Assembly: GCA_024280295.1 (NCBI GenBank)
Contig: JAJRQK010000018.1
Span: 1 to 64,000, forward strand
From: Bacteroidota bacterium
Lineage (GTDB): Bacteria; Bacteroidota; Bacteroidia; Flavobacteriales_D; Crocinitomicaceae
Direction of reading: 5' to 3'
Length of the DNA stretch: 64,000 nucleotides
In this document: piece after piece, positions 9,479 through 18,366 of the stretch
Position numbering within the stretch: the first letter of the stretch is position 1
Layout of the letters: each line of letters starts with the position of its first letter
Notes under the pieces: model-generated
What the model was told of the DNA's origin: nothing
Seen by the model: only the letters and a program-made list of their open reading frames with translations
Database searches by the model: none
Made by a program: the position numbers and the translations under genes

Positions 9479-9943
9479 TTAGCGTGTTAAAGTTGAAGAT
9501 TCATTGAAATTAAATGATTGCGGCAAAGATCCAGCTTCTGTTTTAGCCACAAAAATTTCATTGTATGTTAAGTTGACTTTAGTAAAATAGCTACTAAATA
9601 GAGCGCTAGAACTATCATGAGCGACCATGATGCGGTTTATTGGATTTGGATCGTTAATTGAGTCCCTAAATATTTTAAAGTTGAAGTACATGACGGAAGA
9701 ATCATTAATGCTATTATTATTAGCGAAGTAGTGTGATACTTGAATGTAGATCGAATCATACCAAATTACTGGCGGCCCAGAAGTTGTTATACTTGTGGTC
9801 ATCTCTCCTGAATATGTTCCTTCAAGGTTGTTAGCCCAATTACAAAGCTCACAACTAGGTTGAATTATTGAATCATGGTGTTCGAATTTGTTACATGAAA
9901 TTAAAATGATAACACTAATAAAGATTTTTAATACTCTATTCAT
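9479..9943 (-). CDS. Small predicted lipoprotein
   Basis: A 154-residue protein with a lipoprotein signal (IFISVIILISC, Cys at 17) and no recognised domain. A CELC pair of cysteines follows at about residue 31. The body is beta-rich and hydrophilic (GTYSGEMTTSITTSG...). It may belong to the lipocalin-like small lipoproteins common in Bacteroidota, but I do not recognise a family. Its ATG overlaps the TGA of the upstream lipoprotein gene (ATGA), so the two are translationally coupled. Confidence 0.6.
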   Translation of the reverse strand: MNRVLKIFISVIILISCNKFEHHDSIIQPSCELCNWANNLEGTYSGEMTTSITTSGPPVIWYDSIYIQVSHYFANNNSINDSSVMYFNFKIFRDSINDPNPINRIMVAHDSSSALFSSYFTKVNLTYNEIFVAKTEAGSLPQSFNFNESSTLTR

Positions 9944-10323
9944 TCAACGTATTTATTAAAATAGTTAGTATGTTCAGAAAACGGCCAGACTTTATAGCTA
10001 ATTTGGTTATCGTTGATAGTGAAGGTGGATTGATCCCACTTATTCCATTTAACTATGAAATTTGCGCTTGAACTCACAAACTCTGTGATCTTCCCTTTTA
10101 GTACCTCTTCATCATTTTTATAGAGAAAAACATTCCCATTTCCTTTAATGTGAATCCCAAATTTATCTTCTGTTTCTTGTGATGAGAAAGATTCAGCAAA
10201 TCCATTATAGCTATAGTACCAATCATAAGATCCTTTAATTGCTTGCCTTTCAACTCTGGAAACTTTAGAACAAGAGAGTAAGATTAGGCATCCTAAGAAA
10301 GGAATAATTAGAAATCGTTTCAT
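9940..10323 (-). CDS. Small predicted lipoprotein, lipocalin-like
   Basis: The open frame extends to a GTG at 10377, but the ATG at 10321-10323 gives a clean lipoprotein signal MKRFLIIPFLGCLILLSCSK, so that start is preferred (127 residues). The mature part has a short beta-rich body with GSYDWYYSYNGF and GIHIKGNGNVFLYKNDE, reminiscent of lipocalin-like domains that measure energy of folding or bind small ligands, but the match is weak. It is coupled to the next small lipoprotein by an ATGA overlap and follows the mltF-like gene, so the three probably form one operon. Confidence 0.6.
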   Translation of the reverse strand: MKRFLIIPFLGCLILLSCSKVSRVERQAIKGSYDWYYSYNGFAESFSSQETEDKFGIHIKGNGNVFLYKNDEEVLKGKITEFVSSSANFIVKWNKWDQSTFTINDNQISYKVWPFSEHTNYFNKYVE

Positions 10324-10376
10324 TTCAGTTAAACGAAAAATAAATGGAAATAGTATCTTAATGGCTGTTGAATTCA

Positions 10377-11762
10377 CTACTCATAAATTCCAACCCATTC
10401 CAAATAACGGTCAGTTACTTGATGAACATAGTTGTAGGTGGTTTTACTACGAATCATTCCATGGCGTACAACAGGATCTTGATAGTATTCTTGCTTTCCA
10501 AGGTTTAGCAGCATAGTTTCAACATTGTCATCCCACACATTCGGATTCAACCCATGCTTTTTGGCTAAACGCTGCGCATCTAGAATATGGCCTCTTCCAG
10601 CATTGTAAGAAGCCATAGAGAATTTCTTTCGCTGAAATGGATCTTTGACAGCACTCCAGAAATTTTCATCAGCACGAAGTTTCATTGATCCTCCCATAAT
10701 TTGTTCTGGTGGTGGAGAGTCTGGGTAAACATGATAGGTTGGACCAGTATTTGGCATGAACTGCATCATTCCATAAGCACCACCGAAAGAAAGAGCATTC
10801 GGATTGAATTTTGATTCTTGGTAAGCAATTGCAGCAAGTAAACGCCAATCCCAGCCAGATTTTGTTCCTGCTTGCTTGAAGAAATCATCAAACTCAGAAA
10901 TATGATCACCATTTAATGTGATATAGCTGTTTTTTGAATTGTGAGTTATGTGCCGTTGCTCAAAATATTTCCGATGAATGTGTGCGAAAATTGCTTTTTT
11001 CTTGAATTTCTTGAGCCACTCATCTAATTTTGCTTTCAAGAGATGACTGGTTTTCCGCATGCCAAATGCCATCTTTTGATTCACTGATAAACTCAGCTCT
11101 GTGTCCAGGTTATTAAAGAATTGGGAATTGATTTTCGCCACATTGTCCTCAATAATTGTATAGTCGATAAGTCCTTCCGAGACCATTTCTATAAGTTCTT
11201 CACCACCGATGTTTCCATCTACTCCTTCAATGTTAATAGTGTCGCCTATTTCTTCCTGTAGGTGTTCTAAACGTTGATAGTAACTTGAGTTTTGCCAAAC
11301 ATGTACATTTTTTCCAGCAAGTTCATCAGGTGATTGGACTAACAACTCTTTCCACTCATATTCGTCCATTTCTTCCCAGCCATCAGGTCGACGTTGAACA
11401 AGTACTTGATGTGTTTGTATAAAAGGCTCTGAAAAGCTAATTACTTTGTTCCGTTCTTTGGTTATAGTATAATTACAAGCAATTAAATCGCCCTCCCCAG
11501 AATTAACCTTGTCAATGAGATGATCAAGGTTATTGACCACTTTTACTTCTAGTTCAACACCAATGTCCTCAGCGAAGAGTTTTAGAAGTTCATATTCAAA
11601 GCCCATTTTCTTTTCCTTGTAAATAAAATAAGAAGTGGAACTATTTTCAAATAGAACAGTTAGCTTACCATTTTGGATAATTTCTGGAAGGTCAATTGCA
11701 ACCTCAGATCGTGTAAATGATTCCTTATCATGTTCCTTTTCCATAACGCAGGAAAAAGTCAT
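10377..11762 (-). CDS. MltF-type lytic transglycosylase (solute-binding domain + SLT)
   Basis: Two domains: a family 3 periplasmic solute-binding domain (about residues 30-270; GKLTVLFENSSTSYFIYKEKKMGFEYELLKLFAEDIG) and a C-terminal Slt/GEWL lysozyme-like domain with catalytic Glu in AYQESKFNPNA and the GAYGMMQFMP motif. MltF enzymes cleave the glycan of peptidoglycan to 1,6-anhydroMurNAc ends; the first domain is regulatory. With the ATG at 11762 the protein starts only four residues before the lipobox Cys (MTFSC), too short for export. The reading frame continues upstream for 18 codons as a convincing lipoprotein signal back to ATC at 11814-11816, just after an in-frame stop, with no ATG, GTG or TTG. 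The true start is probably that ATC. Confidence 0.85.
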   Translation of the reverse strand: MTFSCVMEKEHDKESFTRSEVAIDLPEIIQNGKLTVLFENSSTSYFIYKEKKMGFEYELLKLFAEDIGVELEVKVVNNLDHLIDKVNSGEGDLIACNYTITKERNKVISFSEPFIQTHQVLVQRRPDGWEEMDEYEWKELLVQSPDELAGKNVHVWQNSSYYQRLEHLQEEIGDTINIEGVDGNIGGEELIEMVSEGLIDYTIIEDNVAKINSQFFNNLDTELSLSVNQKMAFGMRKTSHLLKAKLDEWLKKFKKKAIFAHIHRKYFEQRHITHNSKNSYITLNGDHISEFDDFFKQAGTKSGWDWRLLAAIAYQESKFNPNALSFGGAYGMMQFMPNTGPTYHVYPDSPPPEQIMGGSMKLRADENFWSAVKDPFQRKKFSMASYNAGRGHILDAQRLAKKHGLNPNVWDDNVETMLLNLGKQEYYQDPVVRHGMIRSKTTYNYVHQVTDRYLEWVGIYE

Positions 11763-11911
11763 AAATGCTATTGAAGCGCATAGACCAAATGACCGTATGT
11801 AGTGAGTAAACTTGATAGCTTATACTGGTTGATGGACTATTAATATATCGAATATTTCGGGAAGTATTACTGATTTTGCAACTATTAACTTCTAAAAGAG
11901 GCTTGACTTGT

Positions 11912-12496
11912 TTAGATTTCTTTCAAAAATGCCTTGTGGTGTGGGATTGCGTCTTCCATAAAAGTTATGAACGTTTTTTCGACCTTTTCACCAAACTGTC
12001 CATAAATGAGCGGTGCTTTATCTAAAACATTGCCGAAAGAAATTCGTTTTGAAACCCCCTGACACGCTTTTGTTAAGCCGAACATTGTTTTATAGTGTTC
12101 GAGCCAATTTCGTTTACGCATTTTCTCGAACATCAATAAGTATTCTGTTGAATAGTGATCTCTGGGTTCGGGTTCTGTAGCGTAAAAATTCGCAACAAAT
12201 TCGTTTAATGGTAGTGCATGATAATTTCCCCATGTTTTAGCTAGGACATGATCGAAGTATAAATCAATGGCAATTCCGGCAACCTTAGGAAGAGGTTTGT
12301 AGAGCTCATGAACAAGTGATCTAACCACTGGGTGATTATCCACATAGTGATCAATTTCTCGGTGTAGTCGAATTCCTTTTTCAAGAATAGTAGGATAGCC
12401 ACTTAAATCTCGACCCTTTACGAAGTCACCATACAAGTTTGCATGCATGAGCTGCGCATCATTGTTGGAGAAGAAAAGGTGTCCTAGAAAATTCAT
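11912..12496 (-). CDS. Acyl carrier protein phosphodiesterase-like (AcpH family)
   Basis: A 194-residue protein opening MNFLGHLFFSNNDAQLMHAN, followed by LYGDFVKGRDLSGYP and the HD-like core IRLHREIDHYVDNHP. These are the hallmarks of AcpH, which removes 4-phosphopantetheine from acyl carrier protein. His and Asp residues that would bind the metal (HREIDHYVD, IDLYFDHVLA) are intact. The physiological role of AcpH in most bacteria is unclear. The gene stands between two minus-strand genes and is separated from the upstream DUF2795 gene by a terminator-like hairpin. Confidence 0.8.
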   Translation of the reverse strand: MNFLGHLFFSNNDAQLMHANLYGDFVKGRDLSGYPTILEKGIRLHREIDHYVDNHPVVRSLVHELYKPLPKVAGIAIDLYFDHVLAKTWGNYHALPLNEFVANFYATEPEPRDHYSTEYLLMFEKMRKRNWLEHYKTMFGLTKACQGVSKRISFGNVLDKAPLIYGQFGEKVEKTFITFMEDAIPHHKAFLKEI

Positions 12497-12509
12497 TTGT
12501 TTTAAGATA

Positions 12510-12544
12510 GAAAAAATCCCACACTGATAATCAATGCGGGATTT
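12510..12544 (-). terminator. Rho-independent terminator after the DUF2795 gene
   Basis: On the minus strand AAATCCCGC (12544-12536) pairs with GTGGGATTT (12522-12514) with one wobble, around a loop of 13 bases, followed by a run of T. It lies 18 bases after the stop of the DUF2795 gene and would end that transcript before the acpH-like gene. Confidence 0.75.
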
Positions 12545-12561
12545 ATGATGTTCATCACGTT

Positions 12562-12783
12562 TTAATATTCATCCTCATTGAAGAGAAAATCTTCACGGGA
12601 GGGATAATCAGGCCAGATTTCTTCGATACTTTCGTACGATTCTCCCTCATCTTCTAAAGCTTGAAGATTCTCAACTACTTCAAGAGGTGCTCCTGTTCGG
12701 ATAGCGAAATCTATCAATTCATCTTTTACCGCTGGCCACGGTGCGTCTTCAAGATAGGATGCTAATTCTAATGTCCAGTACAT
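12562..12783 (-). CDS. DUF2795 small acidic protein conserved in Bacteroidota
   Basis: A 73-residue acidic protein, MYWTLELASYLEDAPWPAVK..., with a central helix-turn region (IDFAIRTGAPLEVVENLQAL) and an acidic end (SREDFLFNEDEY). This short DUF2795-type protein is nearly invariant across Bacteroidota and is often encoded alone. Its function is unknown; the conservation suggests a basic cellular role. It has its own consensus promoter (12810-12840) and its own terminator, so it is a single-gene transcription unit. Confidence 0.85.
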   Translation of the reverse strand: MYWTLELASYLEDAPWPAVKDELIDFAIRTGAPLEVVENLQALEDEGESYESIEEIWPDYPSREDFLFNEDEY

Positions 12784-12809
12784 ATTCCTCTAATTTGTAT
12801 TAATTGGCG

Positions 12810-12840
12810 CAAATGTAATTTTAAAATCTTGAAATCCAAA
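12810..12840 (-). promoter_or_regulatory. Bacteroidota promoter of the DUF2795 gene
   Basis: Read on the minus strand: TTTG (12840-12837), 19 bases, then TACATTTG (12817-12810), an exact match to the TTTG / TAnnTTTG consensus of the Bacteroidota primary sigma factor. The gene's ATG is 27 bases further on. Confidence 0.75.
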
Positions 12841-12886
12841 TAAAAGTAGAGGAACTTTACTCACATTTTATAAATTTAGTTATAAA

Positions 12887-13435
12887 TCAGTCTCTCGGGA
12901 TCCATGGAAACTCACTAACACTGAGGTCCTTGGTTAGTTTTCGACTCAAAACAAATAGATAATCACTAAGACGGTTCAAATACTTCAAAATAAGTGGATC
13001 GACAGGTTTATCTTGACTTAAATCGACACAAACTCGTTCAGATCTTCGGCAAATACAGCGTGCAATATGTGTATAAGAGACGGTTGTATGTCCTCCCGGA
13101 AGAATAAAACGCTTCATTGGTTCTAGTTCTACCTCCATTTTATCAATCCAGTGTTCAAGATTCACACTATCAACTTCTCTGATTTCAGGCAATTTCATTT
13201 TTGAATTCCCTGGATCAACAGCAAGAAGTGATCCCAAGGTAAAAAGTCGATCTTGAATTTCGAGAAGTTCTTTTACGACAACCTCGTTAATGTCTTGATC
13301 ACGAATTAGGCCTATATATGCATTCAATTCATCGACTGTACCGTAGGCTTCGATTCTCAATGAACTCTTTAACACGCGAGTCCCACCAATTAACTGAGTG
13401 GTTCCTAAATCTCCCTTTTTCGTGTATACTTTCAT
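12887..13435 (-). CDS. Cob(I)yrinic acid a,c-diamide adenosyltransferase, PduO type
   Basis: A 182-residue ATP:corrinoid adenosyltransferase that makes adenosylcobalamin from cob(I)alamin. The family signatures are visible: MKVYTKKGDLGTTQLIGGTR (ATP-binding N-terminus), AYGTVDELNAYIGLIRD, FILPGGHTTVSYTHIARCICRRSER and LKYLNRLSDYLFVLSRK. The ATG overlaps the TGA of the upstream cyclase gene (ATGA), so it is translated from the same mRNA. No cobalamin riboswitch is visible upstream and no other B12 gene is near; it probably serves salvage for methylmalonyl-CoA mutase or ribonucleotide reductase encoded elsewhere. Confidence 0.92.
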   Translation of the reverse strand: MKVYTKKGDLGTTQLIGGTRVLKSSLRIEAYGTVDELNAYIGLIRDQDINEVVVKELLEIQDRLFTLGSLLAVDPGNSKMKLPEIREVDSVNLEHWIDKMEVELEPMKRFILPGGHTTVSYTHIARCICRRSERVCVDLSQDKPVDPLILKYLNRLSDYLFVLSRKLTKDLSVSEFPWIPRD

Positions 13436-15120
13436 GTTTTCGGTGCTAATTGTTTTTTGTGCAATTCTCGAATTCTAGCTTTTTTACCAATATCTCTAAT
13501 GTTTTGAGCGGTATCTGTATAGAAGTGATGTTTGTGTTCAAGGAAATCAAGCTGATATTGTAACCATTGATCTTCTGTGAGAACCTCACCGAAATTGACC
13601 ATTTCTTTTCTCAGTTTATTCGCAATTGCATAATAATCTGGTCTTCCTAGATAGTCGTGATCAGCGTCACACATAATCTCTTCAAGAATGGTTCTTGGCT
13701 CAACACTCGATTTGGTTGCTTCAATGATGCCTTTAACAACACTAATTTGATCCTCTGTATATCCGAATTCTGGAAGCATATATTCAACCATGTTCATTGC
13801 AAAATCTTCATTGTCATCAGTTGAGTGAATATATCCTGCATCATGATACAAAACAGCAGTTCGAAGTAGTAAAAGTTCATCGGATTCTATGCCTTCAAGC
13901 TTTGCGTAGCGAATGGCTGCTTTTTCAACATTCAATGTATGAGGAACGTCGTGATACAAAACGTTTTCAGGAAGCAGAGATCGCAACCGTGTCAGAATAT
14001 GCGCTCGCATTTGATCAAAATCAATGGAGGGTAATCCACAAATTTGCCTCAATTTAGTGGAAGGAAAGAGGCCATCTCCATCCATGGAGTGTTGATCCTT
14101 GACTTTTTTGAGGTAAAACATTTCAATTGATCCTCCTCGTTTATGAATATCGATTTTTCCCCGTGGATCAGCATCGAAATACGATCCGATTCCATCAAAA
14201 ATATTTGAAGTGATCGTGATATGTCCACTTTTGGTAACTTCCTCAGCACGCGATGCAATGTTTACGGTATCCCCCCAAACATCAAAGCTATACTTTGAAG
14301 AACCAATTATCCCAGCGACTAACGGCCCCATATGAAGTCCAATTCGTATTTCCCAAAAATCCCTTCGAAGCGCGATTGCAATATCTCGTTCAGTACGCAT
14401 AAAATCTCTAATCTCCAATGCAGCTAAACATGCTCTAATAGCAGGTCGAGGTTGGTTTTCAGTCACTCCTGCTAAAGCCATATATGCATCTCCAATGGTC
14501 TTGATCTTCTCTAAGTTATATTTCTGAATGATACTGTCAAACTTTGTGAAGTAGAACTCTAATCGCTTAATTAAGCCAAGTGGACTGATGTTTTTTGCTT
14601 TAGATGAAAAATCAACGAAGTCTGTGAATAATACAATGCCATTTTGAACTCGTTTTGGTGAATATTTACCTGAATTACTAAGTTCCGTTAGAATATTCTC
14701 TGGGAAGATATTCCCTAGCAATTGACCAATTCGTTGATCTTTGTAAAAAAGTGATTTGTAAACCTCAATTTTACTTCTGATCAAATTAGGATTAAAAGGC
14801 GTAGTAATATAATCGACGGCTCCTTGTTTGATTCCCTTTACGAGTTTCATGGTAGAACAGCCTTCATTTGCAATAAGGATAATATATTGATGATTGAAAC
14901 CAATACGTTCTTTCAGAGATTTGAGAACAGATAATGCGCTTTTTGATTCTTCAATATTAATGATTACGATGCCAATTTCTTTCTTTTCTAGGGTTGGGAG
15001 TGCATCTTGAAGTGATTTGGCTAACAAAACGTTATTACCTCCTCCTGTAAGCATTTCTTTCAAACCAATCCTAATCTTACGATCCTCTTCTATGATTAAT
15101 ATGTTTATAAATCTTTCCAT
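13432..15120 (-). CDS. Pseudo-receiver / class III adenylate cyclase / HD domain protein
   Basis: A 562-residue three-domain signalling protein. Residues 1-125 have a receiver fold, but the phospho-acceptor position is Asn55 (IVIINIEES), the conserved Thr is Ile83 and the conserved Lys is Thr107 (DYITTPFNP), so it should not be phosphorylated. Residues 150-325 form a class III cyclase with both metal Asp sites (FTDFVDF, IGDAYM), adenine-selecting Lys and Asp (EKIKTIGD, FDVWGD) and the transition-state Asn/Arg (VNIASRAE), so an active adenylate cyclase is expected. Residues 360-550 hold an HD domain (HDVPHTLNVE, YHDAGY, CDADHDYLG). The gene overlaps ispH by one base (TAATG) and the PduO gene by four. 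Confidence 0.85.
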   Translation of the reverse strand: MERFINILIIEEDRKIRIGLKEMLTGGGNNVLLAKSLQDALPTLEKKEIGIVIINIEESKSALSVLKSLKERIGFNHQYIILIANEGCSTMKLVKGIKQGAVDYITTPFNPNLIRSKIEVYKSLFYKDQRIGQLLGNIFPENILTELSNSGKYSPKRVQNGIVLFTDFVDFSSKAKNISPLGLIKRLEFYFTKFDSIIQKYNLEKIKTIGDAYMALAGVTENQPRPAIRACLAALEIRDFMRTERDIAIALRRDFWEIRIGLHMGPLVAGIIGSSKYSFDVWGDTVNIASRAEEVTKSGHITITSNIFDGIGSYFDADPRGKIDIHKRGGSIEMFYLKKVKDQHSMDGDGLFPSTKLRQICGLPSIDFDQMRAHILTRLRSLLPENVLYHDVPHTLNVEKAAIRYAKLEGIESDELLLLRTAVLYHDAGYIHSTDDNEDFAMNMVEYMLPEFGYTEDQISVVKGIIEATKSSVEPRTILEEIMCDADHDYLGRPDYYAIANKLRKEMVNFGEVLTEDQWLQYQLDFLEHKHHFYTDTAQNIRDIGKKARIRELHKKQLAPKT

Positions 15121-16331
15121 TAAAGTTTCAAACTCTCAATTGATATAGAGGATTCTGTTAGTTCCAATACTTTTTGAATTACTCCATCAACAGCTGCATC
15201 AGGACAACTTGCACCTGAAGTCAAGATAATTTTAATTTTTTCTTTAGCAGGGAGAAACACATCTTTATTTTCTAGTTCTTTCGAATGAATATTGAACGAA
15301 CGAATAGTGGATAATGATATAAGTTCATCACTGTTTTTTATGAAAAAGGTAGTGAATTTCGGTTCTAAAAGTTCAACTAGATGTGAGGTATTGCTACTAT
15401 TGTAACCTCCAACTACAATTGCGAGATCAGCTTCAACCTCCAAAAGTTTCATTGTGGCCGATTGGTTATCGTTTGTTGCATAACAGAGTGTGTCACGAGT
15501 ATCTGCAAAATGATTTTTCAAAGAATCACTTCCGAATTTTTCGATCATAGCATCCTTAACTAAGTCAGCAATAGTCTGTGTTTCAGTAGCGAGCATCGTT
15601 GTTTGGTTGACAACTCCCACTTTATTCAAATCCTTGTTAGGATCAAAATTCAACGAGTGCTTGCCATCAAAAAAATGAAAAAATTCCTCCGTTGTTTTCT
15701 TTCCATGGATATATTCGACCAAAAAATTGGCTTCAATAATGTCTTTGACAATTAGCGAAGGTGCATTTTCTTTGCTATGTGAAAAAGTAGCTTTTGTTTC
15801 CTCATGCAAGTATTTGCCATGAATGATTATTGTATGATCTTGTTCTCCCAGTTTCGTAGAACGATTCCAAACTTTTTCGACAAATGGACAAGTTGTATTA
15901 TATGTAGTAACATCAATTCCTTTTTCCGTTAGAATTTTTTCCGTTTCTAAGGTTGTTCCAAAGGCAGGAATGATTACGATGTCCTCTGGTTGTATAGTAT
16001 CCCAAGGTAATAATTGATTACCTTCTGTATCTTGAATAAATTTAACTCCCATACTTTGAAGATCAGCATTGACAGTAGGGTTGTGAATCATCTGACTGAG
16101 CAAATATATTTTCTTATCAGGATTATTCTGAATCGCATTATATGACTTTTCAATTGCATTTTCAACGCCGTAGCAGAACCCAAAGTGACGACTAATAATA
16201 AATTCTACGTTTCCGAAATCGAGATAGGTAGGAGAAAAGTTCTTTTTCCGCGGATCCTCCATCAGCCTTTTGGCTTTAACCTTGGAGATTATAGGAGATT
16301 TATAGTGACTCGGAATATCGAACTTCTTCAT
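15120..16331 (-). CDS. ispH: 4-hydroxy-3-methylbut-2-enyl diphosphate reductase IspH
   Basis: IspH makes IPP and DMAPP in the last step of the MEP isoprenoid pathway using a [4Fe-4S] cluster. The three cluster cysteines are in GFCYGVENA, NTTCPFVEKVW and SGASCPDAAVDG, and the substrate-binding HGK and TMLATETQ motifs are present. At about 403 residues it is the longer Bacteroidota form. The frame extends three codons further to a TTG at 16340, but that TTG lies inside the promoter -7 box, so the ATG at 16329-16331 is chosen. The gene leads an overlapping operon with the cyclase and the PduO adenosyltransferase. Confidence 0.93.
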   Translation of the reverse strand: MKKFDIPSHYKSPIISKVKAKRLMEDPRKKNFSPTYLDFGNVEFIISRHFGFCYGVENAIEKSYNAIQNNPDKKIYLLSQMIHNPTVNADLQSMGVKFIQDTEGNQLLPWDTIQPEDIVIIPAFGTTLETEKILTEKGIDVTTYNTTCPFVEKVWNRSTKLGEQDHTIIIHGKYLHEETKATFSHSKENAPSLIVKDIIEANFLVEYIHGKKTTEEFFHFFDGKHSLNFDPNKDLNKVGVVNQTTMLATETQTIADLVKDAMIEKFGSDSLKNHFADTRDTLCYATNDNQSATMKLLEVEADLAIVVGGYNSSNTSHLVELLEPKFTTFFIKNSDELISLSTIRSFNIHSKELENKDVFLPAKEKIKIILTSGASCPDAAVDGVIQKVLELTESSISIESLKL

Positions 16332-16337
16332 TGTATT

Positions 16338-16345
16338 CAAATGTA
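16338..16345 (-). promoter_or_regulatory. -7 promoter box of ispH, 6 bases before the ATG
   Basis: TACATTTG on the minus strand matches TAnnTTTG exactly and ends 6 bases before the ispH ATG. In Bacteroidota transcription starts about this distance after the box, so the ispH mRNA is predicted to be leaderless or nearly so. A clear -33 TTTG is not visible at the standard spacing. Confidence 0.55.
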
Positions 16346-16406
16346 GTAAAACAGTGGATGATATGATGCGAATAAATCACAATTTACCACCGATGAAGTG
16401 TTGAGA

Positions 16407-16453
16407 ACAAAAAACCGACTCCTAAAACTGAAAATTGCAGCCTCGAAGTCGGT
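16407..16453 (-). terminator. Rho-independent terminator after the DUF4139 gene
   Basis: On the minus strand ACCGACT (16453-16447) pairs with AGTCGGT (16420-16414), followed by a T run (16413 downwards). The 26-base loop is long. It lies about 95 bases after the stop of the DUF4139 gene and upstream of the ispH promoter. The rest of the 208-base gap shows nothing else. Confidence 0.65.
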
Positions 16454-16548
16454 ATGTTGTAGGTTAATCTTTAATTTAATGAGAGATCGACTTTAGGTCA
16501 CAAGAAATTCATGTCAAAATCAAGAACTCTCAGCGAAGACTTGATCAA

Positions 16549-18252
16549 TTAATTGATTGTTAAATTCTCATCTTTATCATGCTTCACTTTATATTTGAAA
16601 ATGATGTCTTTTTTCCCTTTTGGCTTGATGGTATAACTCCATTCAATGATACCTGTTCTTTCATCTAATTTTCCTTTACTCAATTCCAATGCTACAATTT
16701 CTATATCTGCATTTTGTGTAATAGGAAGTTGATCTTGGATGATAATTTCGATTGATTTAGATTTTAAATTCTTCACCTCTATACTATAGGCAAACGTTCG
16801 TTCTTTCTTCGTTCCAATTACTTTATCTTTTAATTCCTTCTTCAATAGTGTTCGTTTTACAATGATGTTTGGATCTTTCCCAAGACTCAGTTGCAATGTA
16901 TCATCCATGGTTGTTGGATCAAGGTAGGTTTCACCCAAGTAACTTCCATCAAAGAATATATTTGCTTTTGCAGGAACTAGTTGAAGCTCGTCAAGTTTAG
17001 TCAATTCAGCTACTAGGTAGGCTGCATTATCGTACTTAGGAACAGCATAATATTTGAAATTTGCATCTAAATCAACATTTTTAATAAGAACCATGTATTG
17101 CTCATTATTCGATTTGATCGTATAAGGTAAATCGATTCTAAATTCAGCAGAAATCATGTGATCAACAACTTCTACAAATTCATCGGCAAGTCGAGCCTCT
17201 TCTTCATAACTAATCTCTGAATCTACGGGTGATGAAGAACTTGGTTGATTAAATCCGTAGGACTCAGCTTTCTTTTTCAGTCCGTCTCTATAACTTCCAC
17301 CATTTCCTCTGGCACGTCCAGTATTGTTATTGTAAACGTAGAAATCTACATACCAAGGGTGTAAGGTTGGTTTCGTCTTATTTTGATACGGGTTATTCGT
17401 TGAGATATTCAATCGTACCCCCTCCCAATCAACACCTGTATTTTGATAAACTTGTGCTTTGTAGTTCAAGTTGACCTTTCCACTAGTAATCTCTGTGCGA
17501 AGATCGTAAAGAGGAACCCATCCAGCTTGACTTACGAGGTAAGAGATATCCAACTTACCTTTTGCGTAGTCAATTGCTTTAAGTGTGATCGTAATTCGAT
17601 GAATTGGTCCAGTTGGCGGAGCATTTAAATTTTCACTTGTCTGATGGTTTCTTAAGGCTGTCAATCGCTCTTGCATCTTACGAAGCTCTTTATTTTCTGA
17701 AGCTTTTTTTCGATTTAATGTTTGGAGTTTCTTATTGATTTCCATCATTTTAACAGTATAATATTCGATAGCCTCTTTAAGCAATCCGATCGAATCATTC
17801 ACTTTTCCTTGACCACGAACGGCACCGTTATTCATCAAAATTTTCTTAGTAGCATTCATTACGGAAATTTCGTCTGAAAAATCTTGAATTACATAATTTA
17901 CTAAAAGAATAGAATCCTCAAGGTCGATAATGCTGTTTCTGATTTTTAGAGGAAGCCCTTCAAGTGTTAACTCTGATGGTTTCGGGTAATATATGCTGTA
18001 TTTTGAATCCAATAAAATTACATTTCCCGTTGCTTTTACTTGTAAGCTTTTCGGGTCGATTCGTGGACTGATTCCTTCAATAACAACCTCAGTAACACCT
18101 TTACTAATAGTATAGACTGAAGTTCTATAAATTTGAGCTCCTTGAGAATAAACAGTAACTTTTTTGATCTCTGATGGCACTACTTTTTCATCTCCTGCCG
18201 AAGCGTGTATTGTAATTAATAAGACGCAAATTAAACCTAATATCTTTTTCAT
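16549..18252 (-). CDS. DUF4139 (MuiA-type) secreted protein
   Basis: A 567-residue exported protein. The ATG at 18252 is chosen over one 24 bases upstream because it gives a standard signal peptide MKKILGLICVLLITIHASAG. The order is a DUF4140-like N-terminal beta domain (KKVTVYSQGAQIYRT), a coiled coil at about residues 165-215 (MMEINKKLQTLNRKKASENKELRK) and a C-terminal DUF4139 domain (ISYLVSQAGWVPLYDLR, RIDLPYTIKS, RTLLKKELKDK). Homologues are called mucoidy inhibitor MuiA; the biochemical role is unknown. A disordered stretch near 325-360 is rich in Gly, Asn and Ser. Transcribed alone with its own terminator. Confidence 0.85.
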   Translation of the reverse strand: MKKILGLICVLLITIHASAGDEKVVPSEIKKVTVYSQGAQIYRTSVYTISKGVTEVVIEGISPRIDPKSLQVKATGNVILLDSKYSIYYPKPSELTLEGLPLKIRNSIIDLEDSILLVNYVIQDFSDEISVMNATKKILMNNGAVRGQGKVNDSIGLLKEAIEYYTVKMMEINKKLQTLNRKKASENKELRKMQERLTALRNHQTSENLNAPPTGPIHRITITLKAIDYAKGKLDISYLVSQAGWVPLYDLRTEITSGKVNLNYKAQVYQNTGVDWEGVRLNISTNNPYQNKTKPTLHPWYVDFYVYNNNTGRARGNGGSYRDGLKKKAESYGFNQPSSSSPVDSEISYEEEARLADEFVEVVDHMISAEFRIDLPYTIKSNNEQYMVLIKNVDLDANFKYYAVPKYDNAAYLVAELTKLDELQLVPAKANIFFDGSYLGETYLDPTTMDDTLQLSLGKDPNIIVKRTLLKKELKDKVIGTKKERTFAYSIEVKNLKSKSIEIIIQDQLPITQNADIEIVALELSKGKLDERTGIIEWSYTIKPKGKKDIIFKYKVKHDKDENLTIN

Positions 18253-18366
18253 GTGACGATTTTTAAACCTGTACATGAATGGTTAAGTTTGGTTCAATGG
18301 AATGTTCTTTTTTTTCGCTAATACTTACAATCACTGCAATAGTATTCAATTAGAGCGTAGGGATTA

